DNA from: Oxyruncus cristatus
Taxonomy: Eukaryota > Chordata > Aves > Passeriformes > Cotingidae
Length of the DNA stretch: 64,000 nt
Assembly (NCBI GenBank): GCA_013399855.1
Contig: VXAY01000162.1
Span: 1-64,000, forward strand
Direction of reading: 5' to 3'
Below the pieces are notes generated by a model. That model made no database searches. It was not told the DNA's origin and saw nothing but the letters and a program-made list of their open reading frames with translations. The position numbers and the translations under genes were made by a program. Positions within the stretch are counted from its first letter, which is position 1, and each line of letters starts with the position of its first letter. Below, piece by piece: positions 13,715-27,100 of the stretch.

Positions 13715-14465
13715 TTAGAGACACTGGATTATTATATTAATTATTGGCTCGGACCAGCTCAAATGTATGCGTGGGGGAAGGGACGGGTCAAATTTCACAA
13801 CGGTGGCGTAGTATGCCCTGTTCCATACTCTAGACCCTTAGAGCCTCCTTGGGCCACTCTGGAGCAGTTGCCAGTGACTGGACACTGGGAGCACTGCCCC
13901 ACACCACAGCCCCTGGAGTGCCTAATCCAGCCCCAGATGAGCCCGGGAGCAGGGGCATGTGGCCACAGGGGGATCGAAGCAAATAAAAGCAGCAACATGT
14001 GGTCTCCATGTGTTTGGACCCTGCCAACTGGACATTTGGAAGCTGGAGTTGCACAGGACTCCGGGTGGTAGCTAGAATTCTCACTTTTTATCTTTCTTTG
14101 TTTATTTCTTCTCCTTCTCCTAATCTCCTTTCTTAATATTTTGGGTAACTTGCAGCCAGATGGGTTGGATTTTGCTAAGTTGTTTGGGGTTAGCATGTGC
14201 TAAGTCAGTGCTTTGTGGAATCCTGTATTTTAGGTGTCCTTTAAACTTTGGCCCAGCTCCCTTATTTTCCAAAGTTTGCCAGGAAAAGTGTGTTATTTTT
14301 GACCTCCTGGGAAATGTGTGAAGTGTCTTCTCCCTTGCACTCTCTCAAGGTATCAAAAGAATTGAAGACTTCTAATAAATTTGGCGGGCAAATTTTTGGA
14401 GCCTTGTATATTTTTAAAGTAAAACCCCTTGAATGAGCTCGTAGCTCGAGGCCTGGGGTCTTACA
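13715..14465 (-). mobile_element. Solo LTR (same family as 61,569-62,385), minus orientation
   Basis: Shared blocks with the reverse complement of 61.57-62.39 kb include GAGACACTGGATTATTATAT, GATGGGTTGGATTTTGCTAA and TTTTTGGAGCCTTGTATATT, and GGGGTCTTACA at the end. The two copies are clearly diverged, and no convincing target duplication is seen here. Confidence 0.75.
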
Positions 14466-17400
14466 TCAGTGTCAAAGAAAGATTTCAAAATGGAAATTTG
14501 CCTCAAGAGGCAAAATATTAACTCCAGTCACTGCTGTCCCTTTGTCCATCATAACTTTTGTTAAGAAAGGTCTAGAGCAGATACAATGATAAGTGTGGAC
14601 ATTGCACATGACATTTTTTGATGACAAAAGAAAGGAAGAGAGGAAGGAAAAGGATTTGCTAGTTTTTGTCCTCCCAAATTAATTCAGGTGTCTGTCCAGG
14701 CACCTCACTCTGACGCAAAGACATGTATTTAGAAGTGTTAGTGACCTGTCTGGTAATTGTTTATTTTAGGACTTCCGAGGCTGAAATTCATTAGCCTTGG
14801 GATTTTGTTTCTGTTTGTTTGTTGATTTTGGTTTACTTTGCTTGTTAATTTTGTTTTGTTCTGTTTTTTTGTGTTAGTGTAGTGGTTTTTTTTCAGGTAA
14901 ACTTTGTCCTTTTAATTCAGTTAATTATTGTGCAATATAAAGTCTCTGAATTTGGCTTAGGAGAACATATTTTACAGACAGGAGAAATTTCTGCCAATGT
15001 TATCTTTAAGAAGTAATTCCCTTTTAGCACCTGCTGGCAAGAAAGGGACAAGAAAGGCTTTTGTCACAACTATTTAATTTGCACAGTAACTACTTGGGGA
15101 GAACAGAAATCTGTGATTTCATTTAGCCAGCTTCTGCTACAGAAATTCTCACCATTGAAATAAAGAAATACTCTTTCTCCTTTGTTTATTTTGTTGGATT
15201 TTTTCCCCCCTTCACTACCGCCAGGGAATATTGTTCTGTTTTTATTTCTACATTTCCATAGTCTCATGGTACTACCAAAGATTGCTTCCAAATGAGGTGC
15301 ACTTCTGAGTGAGTAGTAAGTGGTGCATTCTCTGCTGTGTTTCATAGATATCACTGCTTACAGATCCCTTGGCCTTCTGCATACGTGTATATACGTGTAT
15401 CTATCTATCTATATATATCTATATCACACTAAGAAATCTTAGTTGCATTTTATCAGCTCATACTTTAGTATCAGGGAAATGCTTCTTTACCTTTTATATT
15501 ATTCACTGCATTACAGTGAATTTTTCATCCTGTGCAATTGTCACACTTATGGAAGTTTAGTAGATGACTCTGATACCTGACTGAGTAAATGCTTAATTTT
15601 GCAATTTTATCACTTTAGGGGAAAATATACAACTCCTGTTAAAACTCAGGCTGTGACACCATGTCAGTTAGGGAACATATTTGTTTCTATTGAACACAAC
15701 TTCCAGGAAATAACACGTAACACTGACTGATTTGCAATTATGACAATAACATTTTTTCTTCAACTTAAATAATTATTGGTAGGACATTCAACACCGCATT
15801 TGTGTGTAGCTGTAATAAGACACCTGGGAATCAGACAAGAAATTCTTGCTTATATTTTGGTTTTGCCTCATCAGTCATTAATCTGTTCATATTTGAATTT
15901 ACCATTTATATTTCTGGCTTCAATGTTAGTCAATATAGCTAGAGACAGGTACCTTTACTTCATCTTCATTAAAATTAATGGCTTTTGAAGTTCAGGAAAG
16001 GTGTACATCTATCCGTCACATTTTGACTTGTAAATGGATCACTTGAAAATTCCTTTTTCTTCTACTGTCTTGCTGTCCCATAAATACTTCAATATTTATT
16101 ATTCTGCTGAACTGTACATCTTTCCATAATAGTAGTGTGTTCCACAGCATACAGAACTCAGAGGAAATTGATCAAAAACTTAGTATTTGCTTCATATATT
16201 TATCCAAGCTGAAAAGTGAAGCTAAAGAGAGATGAACACAATTTTTGTGCTCTATCCTGCCTTAGGATGGACCACCAATCTGAACTGAAAGTTAATAGTA
16301 CATGTAATAATTTTGTTCATATGACTAGGAGACATTCTGGAAATGCAGTTCCATTCCTGCTTTTCTTCATTTATTTCAGAACTCTAAAATAGATGCACCT
16401 GCAAATAGCTTTACATTAAGAACTGTCTCTCTCTGGATTGACCAGCACTCACTCCATAAGCGTTCGCTCCATGCCAACAGGACAAGAACAAGTTCTGGCA
16501 TGAAGATCCAGCACATGAGCTCATTCAGTAACTACTCCAGCACAGCTCCTTGAATCCTGGCTTTATTCAGCCAGCTTAGTGTGCATGTGGTGCACATACA
16601 AGTCTTGATTCTCTAAGGCATAGATATGGAGTGCAAACACAACCTTTAGTCACGCTATTTGGTTTGAATTATGGTTTTTTTGGGTATTTTTGTGATTATG
16701 CAATTTCGTGCAGACAATTTGTTACACATCATGAACAATGTGTGCTGCTAGTATGAATGTGCAGTTTAGCTACCCCTGCAATTGGTCTGGAACTGCCAAA
16801 ATGTGTTATCTCTGTAAATTGCTTAGTGGGGATGATATTTTATGACATTCTGTAAAGCATATTAGTTTAATTCCTGCTAGCAGAATAATTTATTAGATTT
16901 GTTGATTGTCTCTTGGGACAGCGAAGACAATATCCATTTAGGAATGACAGGATTGCTATGTATTTGTGTTGTCTGCTATTGCAGACAGGTAAATGAATAC
17001 CCATAGTGAAAACTTCATCTGTTTGTAGCAGGGACAATGTTTTCCTCCAAATATGGCTGCTATACACATATACATGCTCTGGATCACAACTCTGGATTCA
17101 CAGCTCCAGTCACCCTCACTTTCAATTCAAGGACATGCTTCTCTTTCTCTTTATATTTTCATGCATTTGCTAAAGGGGTCTCTTTGCACATCACTACACA
17201 AATTCCATGTGATCAGCACAGCAGTGAATTATGATAGCAAATTCTCTACTGCACGCTCCCAAGCCATTATATATGGAACTCTTGCCCCCTCTGCACTGTG
17301 TATCACTCTTATGTAGCCTTTTGAGACCAAATCATCATAACTTAAACAGAAGTATGAATTTTCTATGATATCCTGGAATTAAACCACCTTTAAGTGATTT

Positions 17401-17799
17401 TATTCTCAAAATATACGCTGTCTTGCTTTATTTGGCACATCTCTAGATTTTGAATCTAATAAAAGTATTTGCAGTTTTCTAGCTAAGTGGTCTGCTGGCA
17501 TTTATGAAATATTTTATGTAGCTACACCTGAAATCCTAATTAGATTCAGCAAATGAAAAAGGAGGAGCCAATATATGTAAATAGAGCAGTTTTTAGGCCT
17601 GCATATTTTACCAGGTCTGTGAAAGCTTAATGCCAAATTTTAAAGAAAAAAAACAAAGGAACATGCAGGCAATAATAAAAGCTAAGCTAGGAAAAAATAT
17701 AAGCTAGAAAAACATCTGGAAAAGACAATGTCAACCTCCAAAGACCTCCATGAAGAGTGACACACAGAAAGCATATCTGAGAATATGACAACATTCTTT
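14466..17799. other. Intergenic between solo LTR and GUF1 promoter
   Basis: AT-rich, no recognisable exon, one small microsatellite. It would hold upstream regulatory sequence of GUF1, but I cannot point to a site. Confidence 0.6.
15385..15426. repeat. TATC/TATA-rich microsatellite
   Basis: TGTATATACGTGTATCTATC followed by further CTAT and TATA units. Confidence 0.85.
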
Positions 17800-18000
17800 T
17801 GCTTCCGGAATTTTACAAGGTACAACTCCGACGGCCTCGACATCCACATACTGGCAAAGTGGCAGACGCGCGAGCCAATGATCTCCAGTAGCGAATTCCC
17901 GGTCCCGCCCGGGCGGGCGCGGGGAGGTGCCGGAGCTCCGACCGCCCCCACGCCCGCTGGGGGCGCTTCCGGCGGGTGAGCGGCGCGGCCGCCCCTGTTC

Positions 18001-18044
18001 CCGCAGTGCCCGTTCCCTGTGCCCGCAGTGCCCGTTCCCTGTGC
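18001..18044 (+). repeat. 22-bp direct repeat in the GUF1 promoter/5' UTR
   Basis: Two identical adjacent 22-bp copies (18001-18022 and 18023-18044) beginning CCGCAGTGCC and ending CCTGTGC, 55 bp before the ATG. Confidence 0.9.
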
Positions 18045-18099
18045 CCGCGGCCCCGTCCCGCTGTGGGGCTGCGAGGGGGCGAGCCCGGCCCCGAGAGCG

Positions 18100-18146
18100 A
18101 TGGCCCTCGCCGGCAGGTCGGCGGCGTGGTGGGCGCGGCTGCGGAG
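18100..18146 (+). CDS. GUF1: GUF1 exon 1, visible part (start codon and presumed mitochondrial presequence)
   Basis: The ATG at 18100 opens [15 protein letters not shown], an Arg/Ala/Trp-rich, acid-free start typical of a mitochondrial presequence, inside a CpG island. The frame runs into the N gap at 18147. About 40 further residues would fit in the 181-bp gap. The start is inferred from position, composition and length against the family, not from alignment. Confidence 0.7.
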
Positions 18147-21100
18147 NNNNNNNNNNNNNNNNNNNNNNNNNNNNNNNNNNNNNNNNNNNNNNNNNNNNNN
18201 NNNNNNNNNNNNNNNNNNNNNNNNNNNNNNNNNNNNNNNNNNNNNNNNNNNNNNNNNNNNNNNNNNNNNNNNNNNNNNNNNNNNNNNNNNNNNNNNNNNN
18301 NNNNNNNNNNNNNNNNNNNNNNNNNNNTTGATGTCCAGGTGTTGGAAAGATAAACTACTTGTGGGTAGAATTGCCTTGTTGAGGCTTAGCGCTTGACGTG
18401 CTTCAATGATCTCAGACCAAGGGGCGAATTTAGGGGCCACAAGGACATTAGGCAGAACTCCCAAGACAAGGAGGAAACTAATAAAGGCAACTCAGCAAAT
18501 GTGCTGGGTAAAAGGTAATTCTGGTAAGGGGAGATCACGACCACTGAGTCGTGACCACCCACCCGTGAAATCCACCAACTCAAGAGAAAGACTGCACCTG
18601 GGGACTAACTAGCATAGGAGGTGAGGGAATCAGATCCCTATGGACATAAGAATGTGTATACATGTTCTTTCACACACTTTCTGATTATTCAAAGTGATAA
18701 AAACATTTATGTATGACTGAAGTGAAATGCTAGCATTTTAAACAATGGTGAGAAGTTTCTGTATCTATTCAACCTGTGCCTTTTTCTAGAGAAAAGAATT
18801 TTTTTAAAGGCCAAGTCATACTGTACTTGGAGACTGTAATCATGATTTATGAAAAGAAATTTCTGTTTTTCAGGAAAAATTAGATATGTCAATGTATCCG
18901 GTTGAAAGCATTAGAAACTTCAGTATTATAGCTCATGTAGATCATGGCAAAAGTACACTAGCAGACAGATTGTTGGAAATTACAGGTAGGTGTTCTCATT
19001 TTATACTACCTTTTCTTGATATGGAAGGCGATGTCTTAAGTTTCTATAACTTTGATTATTACTAAAATTTTTAATATCTTTCCTCTTCTAATACCACGTT
19101 GCTTATGCTTTTAGGCTCTCAGTTATGTAGTGTTACAGATATGATGGACTTTGTGGTTGAGATCTGCCTACATGCAGGGGTAAGGAAGTGTGTAATTCAC
19201 TTAAGGAAGTACGTATTTTGGAAGGAGACTGAAAAGGAGTGTACTTCCTTGTTCGAGATGTTACTCCTGTCATTCCAACCAGTCATCCATTAGATCAGTA
19301 CACAGCAAGTTTGTGATGTTTACTGCCAGTGGTTGTGCTGGACTGGGAAGGGGTGGACTGTCACAGCCCAGTAGTTCTGGACAGCAGTTTTCAAATGTTA
19401 TTGAAAGCGAGGGACTTCAGCTGCTTATACTTATATGAAAGTAATGGTATGTCCTGTTGCGAGCAAACCATTCTTAACTGCCTTCCATGCTGCTGGAGTT
19501 CACTGGTACTGTGAACTGGTACAGCTGATATGATGCTGCATTGTAAGTTTTAGAAATGTGCAGCCCTATGTTGATTTAGATTCAGTGTGTACAATTGCTG
19601 CCAGTAATTGAGTGTAAATTCCAGGGATTCTCAGCTCCTACATAGACTTGCTTTTTTTGTTTACTCTAAATATCAGTGAAGTTGTGTTACTTTCATCTTC
19701 AGAGTCATTTGACTTCACCAGAGTGCTTCTTGGACTTCAGTGTTTTTATTTCTGTGTTATTGTTGAGGATAACTAAAATGCCCCTTTTAAAGGAAAAGCG
19801 AGGAAAGAAGTGCTAAGGGATCTTCATAAGTGACTCTGAAACTAGACTTTCCTTGGAAGAGGTAGACAGAGGTTGCCTTAGAGGATTCTCTAAGGTAGGT
19901 TGTAAAGCAATTGCTCTGTCTCCAAAGAGGATACTAATTTCAGAGCAGAGCTTAAATTAGCTGCTCAGAACTACTCTTTGAAAGAGTCTTGTTTTTCTCA
20001 TTTAAGGGGTGAACAAAACCTGGGAGACAAGCTTTTGATCAAAGTTATTTTTTTTGTTATTACCTCCCATTTTTACCTGATGTCTGTAATAGAATAGAAT
20101 TTTGAATTCAGGACTGTCAGTCTCTATGATAATACTCTTGTTGCACTTGAGATTGGTGCAGGTTGTAGCTGTGGGCTGTGGAGCTGCTCTTCAGTGATGG
20201 GAAGTGAAATTTCCTTAAATACAAAAATTGTTTAGCACTGAATGGAATTTTTACTGTCTAATCTCTGATTTAGACTTGGATGATGTATCCTGCTTATTCA
20301 GCACAGTATTTTATATTACTTTATACTTAAAATTTATTTAGCAAATGTAAAGAGTTGAAGCATAGTTTTTTTTTTATTAAAGATCTTAGTTTATCTTAAT
20401 CACATGGAAAAGCTCATTTACAGCTGCAAGTCTTAAGTTTTCTTGGTTAGTGGCATTTTCGAGATTATTTATTTTGAGAGCTAATGTAGTAAATAAGGTA
20501 ATAAAGCTTTTTTTTTTTTCTTTTTTGTAGGAACAATTTCTAAAACTGACCGTAATAAACAAGTGCTGGATAAACTGCAAGTGGAACGTGAAAGAGGAAT
20601 TACAGTTAAAGCACAATCTGCATCTCTCTTTTACAATCATGAAGGCATAAACTACCTCTTAAATCTTATTGACACGCCAGTAAGTTAAATATGAAGAGTG
20701 TTGAAATCACACAAAGCTAAATGTCGTTAAATTTAAAAGCAGGAGATTTCTGGCTTCTTGTGTTTATTCTCTTTTTTTTTTTTTTTAATGAATGTGAACA
20801 TACATGTGTACAAATGAAAATACAGTACAGAAATCTTTGCAAAGACTTTCGAAATACCTGAAATTGTAAACATTTCTTTCCTCCATAGGGCCACGTAGAT
20901 TTCAGCTATGAAGTATCACGGTCACTGTCTGCCTGTCAGGGTGTCATACTTGTAGTGGATGCAAATGAGGTAGAGTTCTTTTTTTTTAGTTTTTCCACCA
21001 CTGTTTTTTTCCCTCATCTACCTCCATAAAAGTATTATGTTGCAGAAGAAGAGCAATGGGAGTTTAGAAAAAATCTAGAGACAAATACCACAGTTCCATG

Positions 21101-24100
21101 GTATATCAATAATAGCACAGGATTAGTGAAGAAGACAGATCCTGTTTTTTGGAGAGTATGAGCTTTGTAAATGGCAGTCTGGAGAGCTTCTAGCTATTGT
21201 ACTAACACCCATTTGAGTACCTTCAGTTAACAGACTAGACTATGAGGATTATGGAATTGTGATTTTAAATATGGACATATTATCAAAGAAATACTTTGTG
21301 AGAATTTTCTCTGTGGCATATTTATGATTGTATTGTTCGAGGGATAATATTAGACTAGTGTTTCCCATGTTTTACGAAAAAAACCAAGCCTAGCTAACTA
21401 ACTACCAGTGATTATAAACACTTGCTTCTTCTTAGCTTGATGGGCAAGTGGACTTTTTAAGTAAGCTTCAGTAATAATTATGTTCCCTACATGTGTTGAT
21501 GTTTTTATATTTTTTTTAATATAACATTTAAATATTATGTGATTATTTGGTGTTCTGTATCTTTCAGTCAGAATGCTTACAAACTCAACTTACTAATTAC
21601 ATTTTATAATAGGCATTCTTAGTTGCTTCTTTAAATTACCTAAAAAGTTAGGCCCATATATCCATAATGAATATCCCCATATAAGTAATCTTCCATTTGA
21701 TCTGTTCTGAAGAAAGGAAAGCCAAGTAGATGTTTTTTTAACTCCTTTTCTTCTCCCCATCCCCACTTCTGCCCTCTCTGGTCCAGTTGTGATAATACTG
21801 CTTTATATCCTCATTCATTAGCATCTCTGTCTCTTTGCTTTCCTTGGTCTGGTACTTGTATCTGGAAGGGAATCTTCCTTTTCTTCCAATCAGAGCTGTT
21901 GTTTTGCTATCCTTATGAAAGGAATGTGAGGTATAAACTTTATCATTTGTTTTCTTTTATGAAAGTAACTGTAAGGCAAGTTGAAGGTATATTCCTGATG
22001 CGTGGAGTAATTAGATTCTTATCTTCATGATAAACATCCCTTTTTCTTTGTCAGAGTCCATTTGTAAATAGTTTGTTGAGAACAAAAAAATGTGTTCTTT
22101 GAGATACCGGTAATTTATTTCTGAATAGCCAAGATCATAACATACAGAGGTTGCCTGTATGTTCACAAAAATATGTACTTATTGCACAATGTATGTTATG
22201 TTATCTATAATAATTCCATGAAAGCGGTCACACATATGTTATTATTAGTTTTTCTACATATATGCAGATTACGAGAAATTATAATTAGGAAAGTTGATTT
22301 TTTTTTTTTTCCTCAGCAATTGTGTATAATCAATCACCTTTTATGTATTTTCCATCTTGGAAATAAAAGAGTGGATAAAACAGTGAAGTAATCTTAAATT
22401 GTATAGTATGCCTAAAAAACCCCAAACCCAAGCACACACCAAAACTCGGGAAGTTTCCATGTTAAACTTCTATAATGCTTATTTTCTAGGGTATTCAGGC
22501 TCAGACAGTGGCAAACTTCTATCTTGCTTTCGAAGCACAGCTTTCAATAATTCCTGTCATAAATAAGGTAATAAAGATTTTAGACTTTCCTGTTAAATAG
22601 TTGGGTTAAGTGTGTAGAAGACTGATAGAAATGTATCCTGAAATAGAGGTATATAACGGAAGTATATAATGAAAAAAATTGTTATAATATTTATAATATA
22701 TATATAATAATATTAGAATGTAATAAGAATTTTCTTTATTTGTTGTCTGTTTAATATTTTACAGTAATTACTTGAATGTTAAGTTTTAATTCCTTAAAAT
22801 AACTGTAGGTATTTGAAAAACGTAGCACTTAAGTACATGGCTTAGTGGTGGATTTTGCAGTGCCAGGTTTACGGTTGGAGTTGATGGTGTTAAAAGTCCA
22901 TTGATACTGAGGAGGCTATATGAGTAGCAGCTCAATATTTAAAAAGTGTAGTTGTAGTTTTAAATGAAACCCAAGTGTTCTGTTTTATACAATTTTGAGG
23001 CCTGTATTATTGGAATCACAAGATTAGTTACTGCTCAGCTTATGTTAATTGCTTTTTGTAGATGTGTATTATACTTAATGTTTCATCCTGTAAACAGTGT
23101 AGGTAGCACTTAATGATTTCAAATTACTTTGTAAACTAAAGATTTTTACCAACTCTTGGACAACAGTGTTTTGCCTAATGAAACAAGCCAAAAATAGACG
23201 AATTACAGGGAGGATCCTTCCTGAAGTCAAGGAAGGAAGACTTTCTAAAATTAATCTCGATCATTTCTTGAAGACAGCCAGTATTTACTCATAAATACAT
23301 AAAGGTTTCTTGTACTTTTGGAAAAAAGTTCTGGATCATGTGAAAGAGCGATTGCTTGTATATATAGCAGTTCGGTTTTTTTCAGATTGACTTGAAGAAT
23401 GCAGACCCTGAAAGAGTTGAAAAACAAATTGAGAAGCTGTTTGATATCCCTACAGATGAATGCATAAGGGTAAGACCGCTTAAGTTTTATAACGTGGCTG
23501 ATGGTATAACAGTATCTGCTTTGTAACTAATGAAATACTTGTACATGTAGTAAATCAAAAGGATGCCATCTGTCTGCATGTCTTTGTCTGACGGATGAAT
23601 TTATTTAAAGTTTGTCTCCTGTAAAAGAGTGGAGAAAATACTTTTCAGTTAAAAATTCTAGTATATTTTGGTGAATGGCATCAGAGATTTAGAATTTTCT
23701 TGTTGATCCATAAATTATTTTCATTTCTATCATAACAATAATTGCCATTCACAAGAGAAAACATTTAACTGTATAATCTATGAGAAAAGAAACGTTTCAT
23801 AGTAATGGCATTCTAAAGTGTCCTTCTGAGTGCTTTTATGGGTAGTATTATCTATGGCAACCAAAACTGTCTTAAGTAAACGTGACCCTATTTAATAGAT
23901 ATTGAATGAGTGTAAGTTGTGTCTTACAAATCATTGGATTCATTTTAGATTTCTGCTAAACAAGGAACAAATGTTGAAAAAGTTCTTGAAAAAGTCATTG
24001 AGAAGATCCCGCCGTAAGTCTGTATTTACTTATAAATATAATTAATCTTGTAAGGTTTAATTAGGAAACCATGAGTTGCATTTATATGCTACTGGTAGTA

Positions 24101-27100
24101 GTTTTACACTTAATATGCATCTGATTTAAAGGAAATACTTTATAGGGCAATGTAAGAGAAATCTAATGTTTGAGCTGGTTAAGTCAGTTTCAAATTTCAA
24201 ATAAGAAAAAATGACATTTCAGATTTGAGATGCCTTTAAAAAAATGAATGTGAATATCAGCAGAGAAGAATTCTTTATTCTTCACAAGTGGGAAAGGAAA
24301 ATTAATTCAGTCTGAAGTGAAAGATGAGAGATGAGCCACTAAAGGTGATACTTTTATGACTTTTTATAGCTTCTGTGAAGTGTCTGCAGGTATGTGTTGT
24401 TGCCACTTTTGAACATTGCATTGTTAAAATGATAAAGGTAATTCAAATTTGCTGTGTTTAGAGTTTATAACCTGAACCCAACCTTTAAAATAGACTTCTG
24501 AGAACTTGCCAGAGCTGCTAAATTACAATTCAGTTTTAGTCAGAATATTCTTTTCATTCTTTTTTCCTGCTATTAACTAATAATGGTAAGAGAGTGTCTA
24601 CAGAAGGGCCACAAAGATGATCATGGACTGGGCAGCCTGCCCTGTGAGAAAAGGCTGAGAGAACTGGGCTTGTTCAGCCTTGAGAAAAGAAGGCTTAGGG
24701 GAGACCTTATTGCCAAATTCTGGTATTTAAATGGTAGCTACAAAGAGGATGGAGACTCCATTTTTACTAAGAGTCACATGGAAAAGATGAGGGTTAATGG
24801 GTATAAGTTAGTCTTGAGGAGATTTCAGTTGGACACAGGACGAAAATTTTTCACAATGAGAACAGTGAGCCATTAGAATAATCTCCCCAGAAAAGTAAGG
24901 AAGATTCCCCAGTATTAGACATTCTCAAGATTCTTCTGGACAGGCTGCTGGGCCATCTCATCTAGATCATGCTTTTGCCAAGAAAGGTTGGACCAGGTGA
25001 TCCTTGAGATCCCTTACCACTTGGTATCCTATGATTCTATGGAAGTTTTTGGGGTCAGTGTGCTTGCTCACTCAGTATTGAATGAAAACACAGTGCATAA
25101 TATATTGGGGGGGTTTTAATTGTTTTTGTTGTTGGTTTGTTTGTTTGTTTTCTGTGACAGACCCCAGTGTAATACTGCTGATCCACTGAAAGCCTTAGTA
25201 TTTGACTCCACCTTTGATCACTACCGAGGTGTTGTAGCTAATGTTGCACTCTTTGGTGGGGAGATTGCAAAAGGGAATAAAATTGTGTCTGCACACACAA
25301 AGAAAAGATATGAAGTCAGTGAAGTTGGAATTCTCACTCCAAATGAACAACCAACACATAAGCTGTAAGTAAAAATTTCTTACGGTGGAACAAATCACAA
25401 GTTGGTGTAAGCTACAAAATCCTGCATTTCTGTTTGATTTTTGCTTTGAGTGGTAAAAGCTGGGAGATGTCTAGGGTTTTTGGGGGTTTTTTTGGTGGTG
25501 TTTTTATAATTATTATTTGTAATTTAATGCTCAGTGTCAATCTTTTTCATTTTGGGCATGCTGAGGCAGAAGGTTTTAGGGGCTGCTTTTTGGGCATTAC
25601 TGAGGGAGGAAGCCATTCTGTCATCTGTAGTACATGGAACATCTGGACAGCTACTTTTTTTAAGACTAGCATCTGATGTTCTTACTCAGCTGTCCAATTT
25701 ATTTCTAGGAACTGCATTGCTTGAGAGTGGAAGGGAATGGGGCTCCATCTTAGTTATTGCTGCAGCATATGTTGAGGGTGGAAAACTTAAAATCCATGAA
25801 TACAACAGCTTCCAGAAACTGGCTTCTCATGGCAGCAGTGGGAAGAAACTCAGGTACTTAGAATTAGTGGAGAAGTTTTACCAGTTTGCATCCAAATATG
25901 TGTTAATTGCTATTGGGGGAGTCTCAGTGAGACTATATTACTGTGTCTGGCGGGTTGAGCCCAGCCAGCAACTATGCACCTAACCACCCATTTGCTTCTT
26001 TTTTGATTGTGAAGCATGAGGTTATATGTCGTGCAATATCTCTTTGAGCAGTTTGGGTCTGCTGTCCTGGTTTTGTCACCTCCCAGTCTCTTTCCCACCC
26101 CCAACATAGTTGCTTGGGGAGGGGCAGAGTGAGAAACAGAGGGCCTTCATGCTGTACAAGCAGTGTTCAGCAATAGCTAAAACATGGGTATGTTATCAAG
26201 ACTGTTTAGTCACAAAGCCCAAACACATCATACAGGGCTGATCTGAAAGTAGTTAACTCCATCCTAGCTAAAACCAATACACTGTGTATTTTACTTGATA
26301 TCTACCATGGGTTCCCCTCCAGTTAGCATTATGTACTGATGGAAGATGTTTGTCTCATTTCTTCCTCTTAGTATATGAAACTTGCAGTGTTGGCAGCTGG
26401 GAGCTGTTCTGGCTTCTGTGTCTTAGAAGGAGCTTCTCAAGGGTCTACTCCATCTTTTAAACTGGGAATAATACAGAATTCAAAATCCAGGACCATACAA
26501 ATACTGCTCAGCTGTAGCAGAAATAGAACTGCTTGAGACCGTTCACAACTTAGGAGGTGAAACAACTTAAATCTGGCTTCTGGACTATGGATATGGGCTT
26601 TTAGTGGGGGGATTTATTTGAATTTCTGTCTGGGCTAAATCAAGTAGGAAAATATTGGAAATACTACTAATGCAAGAAGCATGTCTGTATAACAACAATT
26701 TTATTTAGATATGCAGGACAGGTGGGCTACCTGATTGCTGGAATGAAAGAAGTAACAGAAGCCCAAATAGGAGACACACTCTTTTTGTATAAACAGCCAG
26801 TGGAGCCTTTGCCTGGCTTTAAGTCAGCGAAGCCAATGGTTTTTGCAGGTGAGGAGTAAACCAGTATAAAGTGGAATTACTTTTTTTTCCCAATTACAAG
26901 AGCAAGAGAGCAGTTAGAGCTTTTAAAAGAATACATGTGTATATTAAGAGGATTAGAATCTTAGCGAAGAGGTGTGTTATTCATGTAGCTTTCTGTAATT
27001 TTCCCTGTAACTTGACAGGATTAATAATGGTTGCTGACTGGTTTTATATGAATACAAGACTAACATGTATTTTTTGCCATGATTATTGTTTCTAATGCCA

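Larger units (their letters stand above)
17800..18146 (+). promoter_or_regulatory. GUF1 CpG-island promoter with ETS-type motifs
   Basis: The region turns sharply GC- and CpG-rich from about 17,870 and contains the GUF1 start codon. I see no TATA box near the start. ETS/GABP (NRF-2)-type GCTTCCGG cores occur at 17801-17808 and 17965-17972. GABP commonly drives nuclear genes for mitochondrial proteins, which fits GUF1. A 22-bp unit beginning CCGCAGTGCCCG is duplicated head to tail at 18001-18044. Confidence 0.75.

Noticed and set aside
17682..18464. 260-codon minus-strand frame across the GUF1 promoter
   Set aside because: It runs through 181 N and GC-rich promoter sequence; no recognisable domain. 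The open length is produced by the gap.
25534..25983. 149-codon plus-strand frame in GUF1 intron 8
   Set aside because: No family motif, lies between well-defined exons and runs into an LTR fragment.
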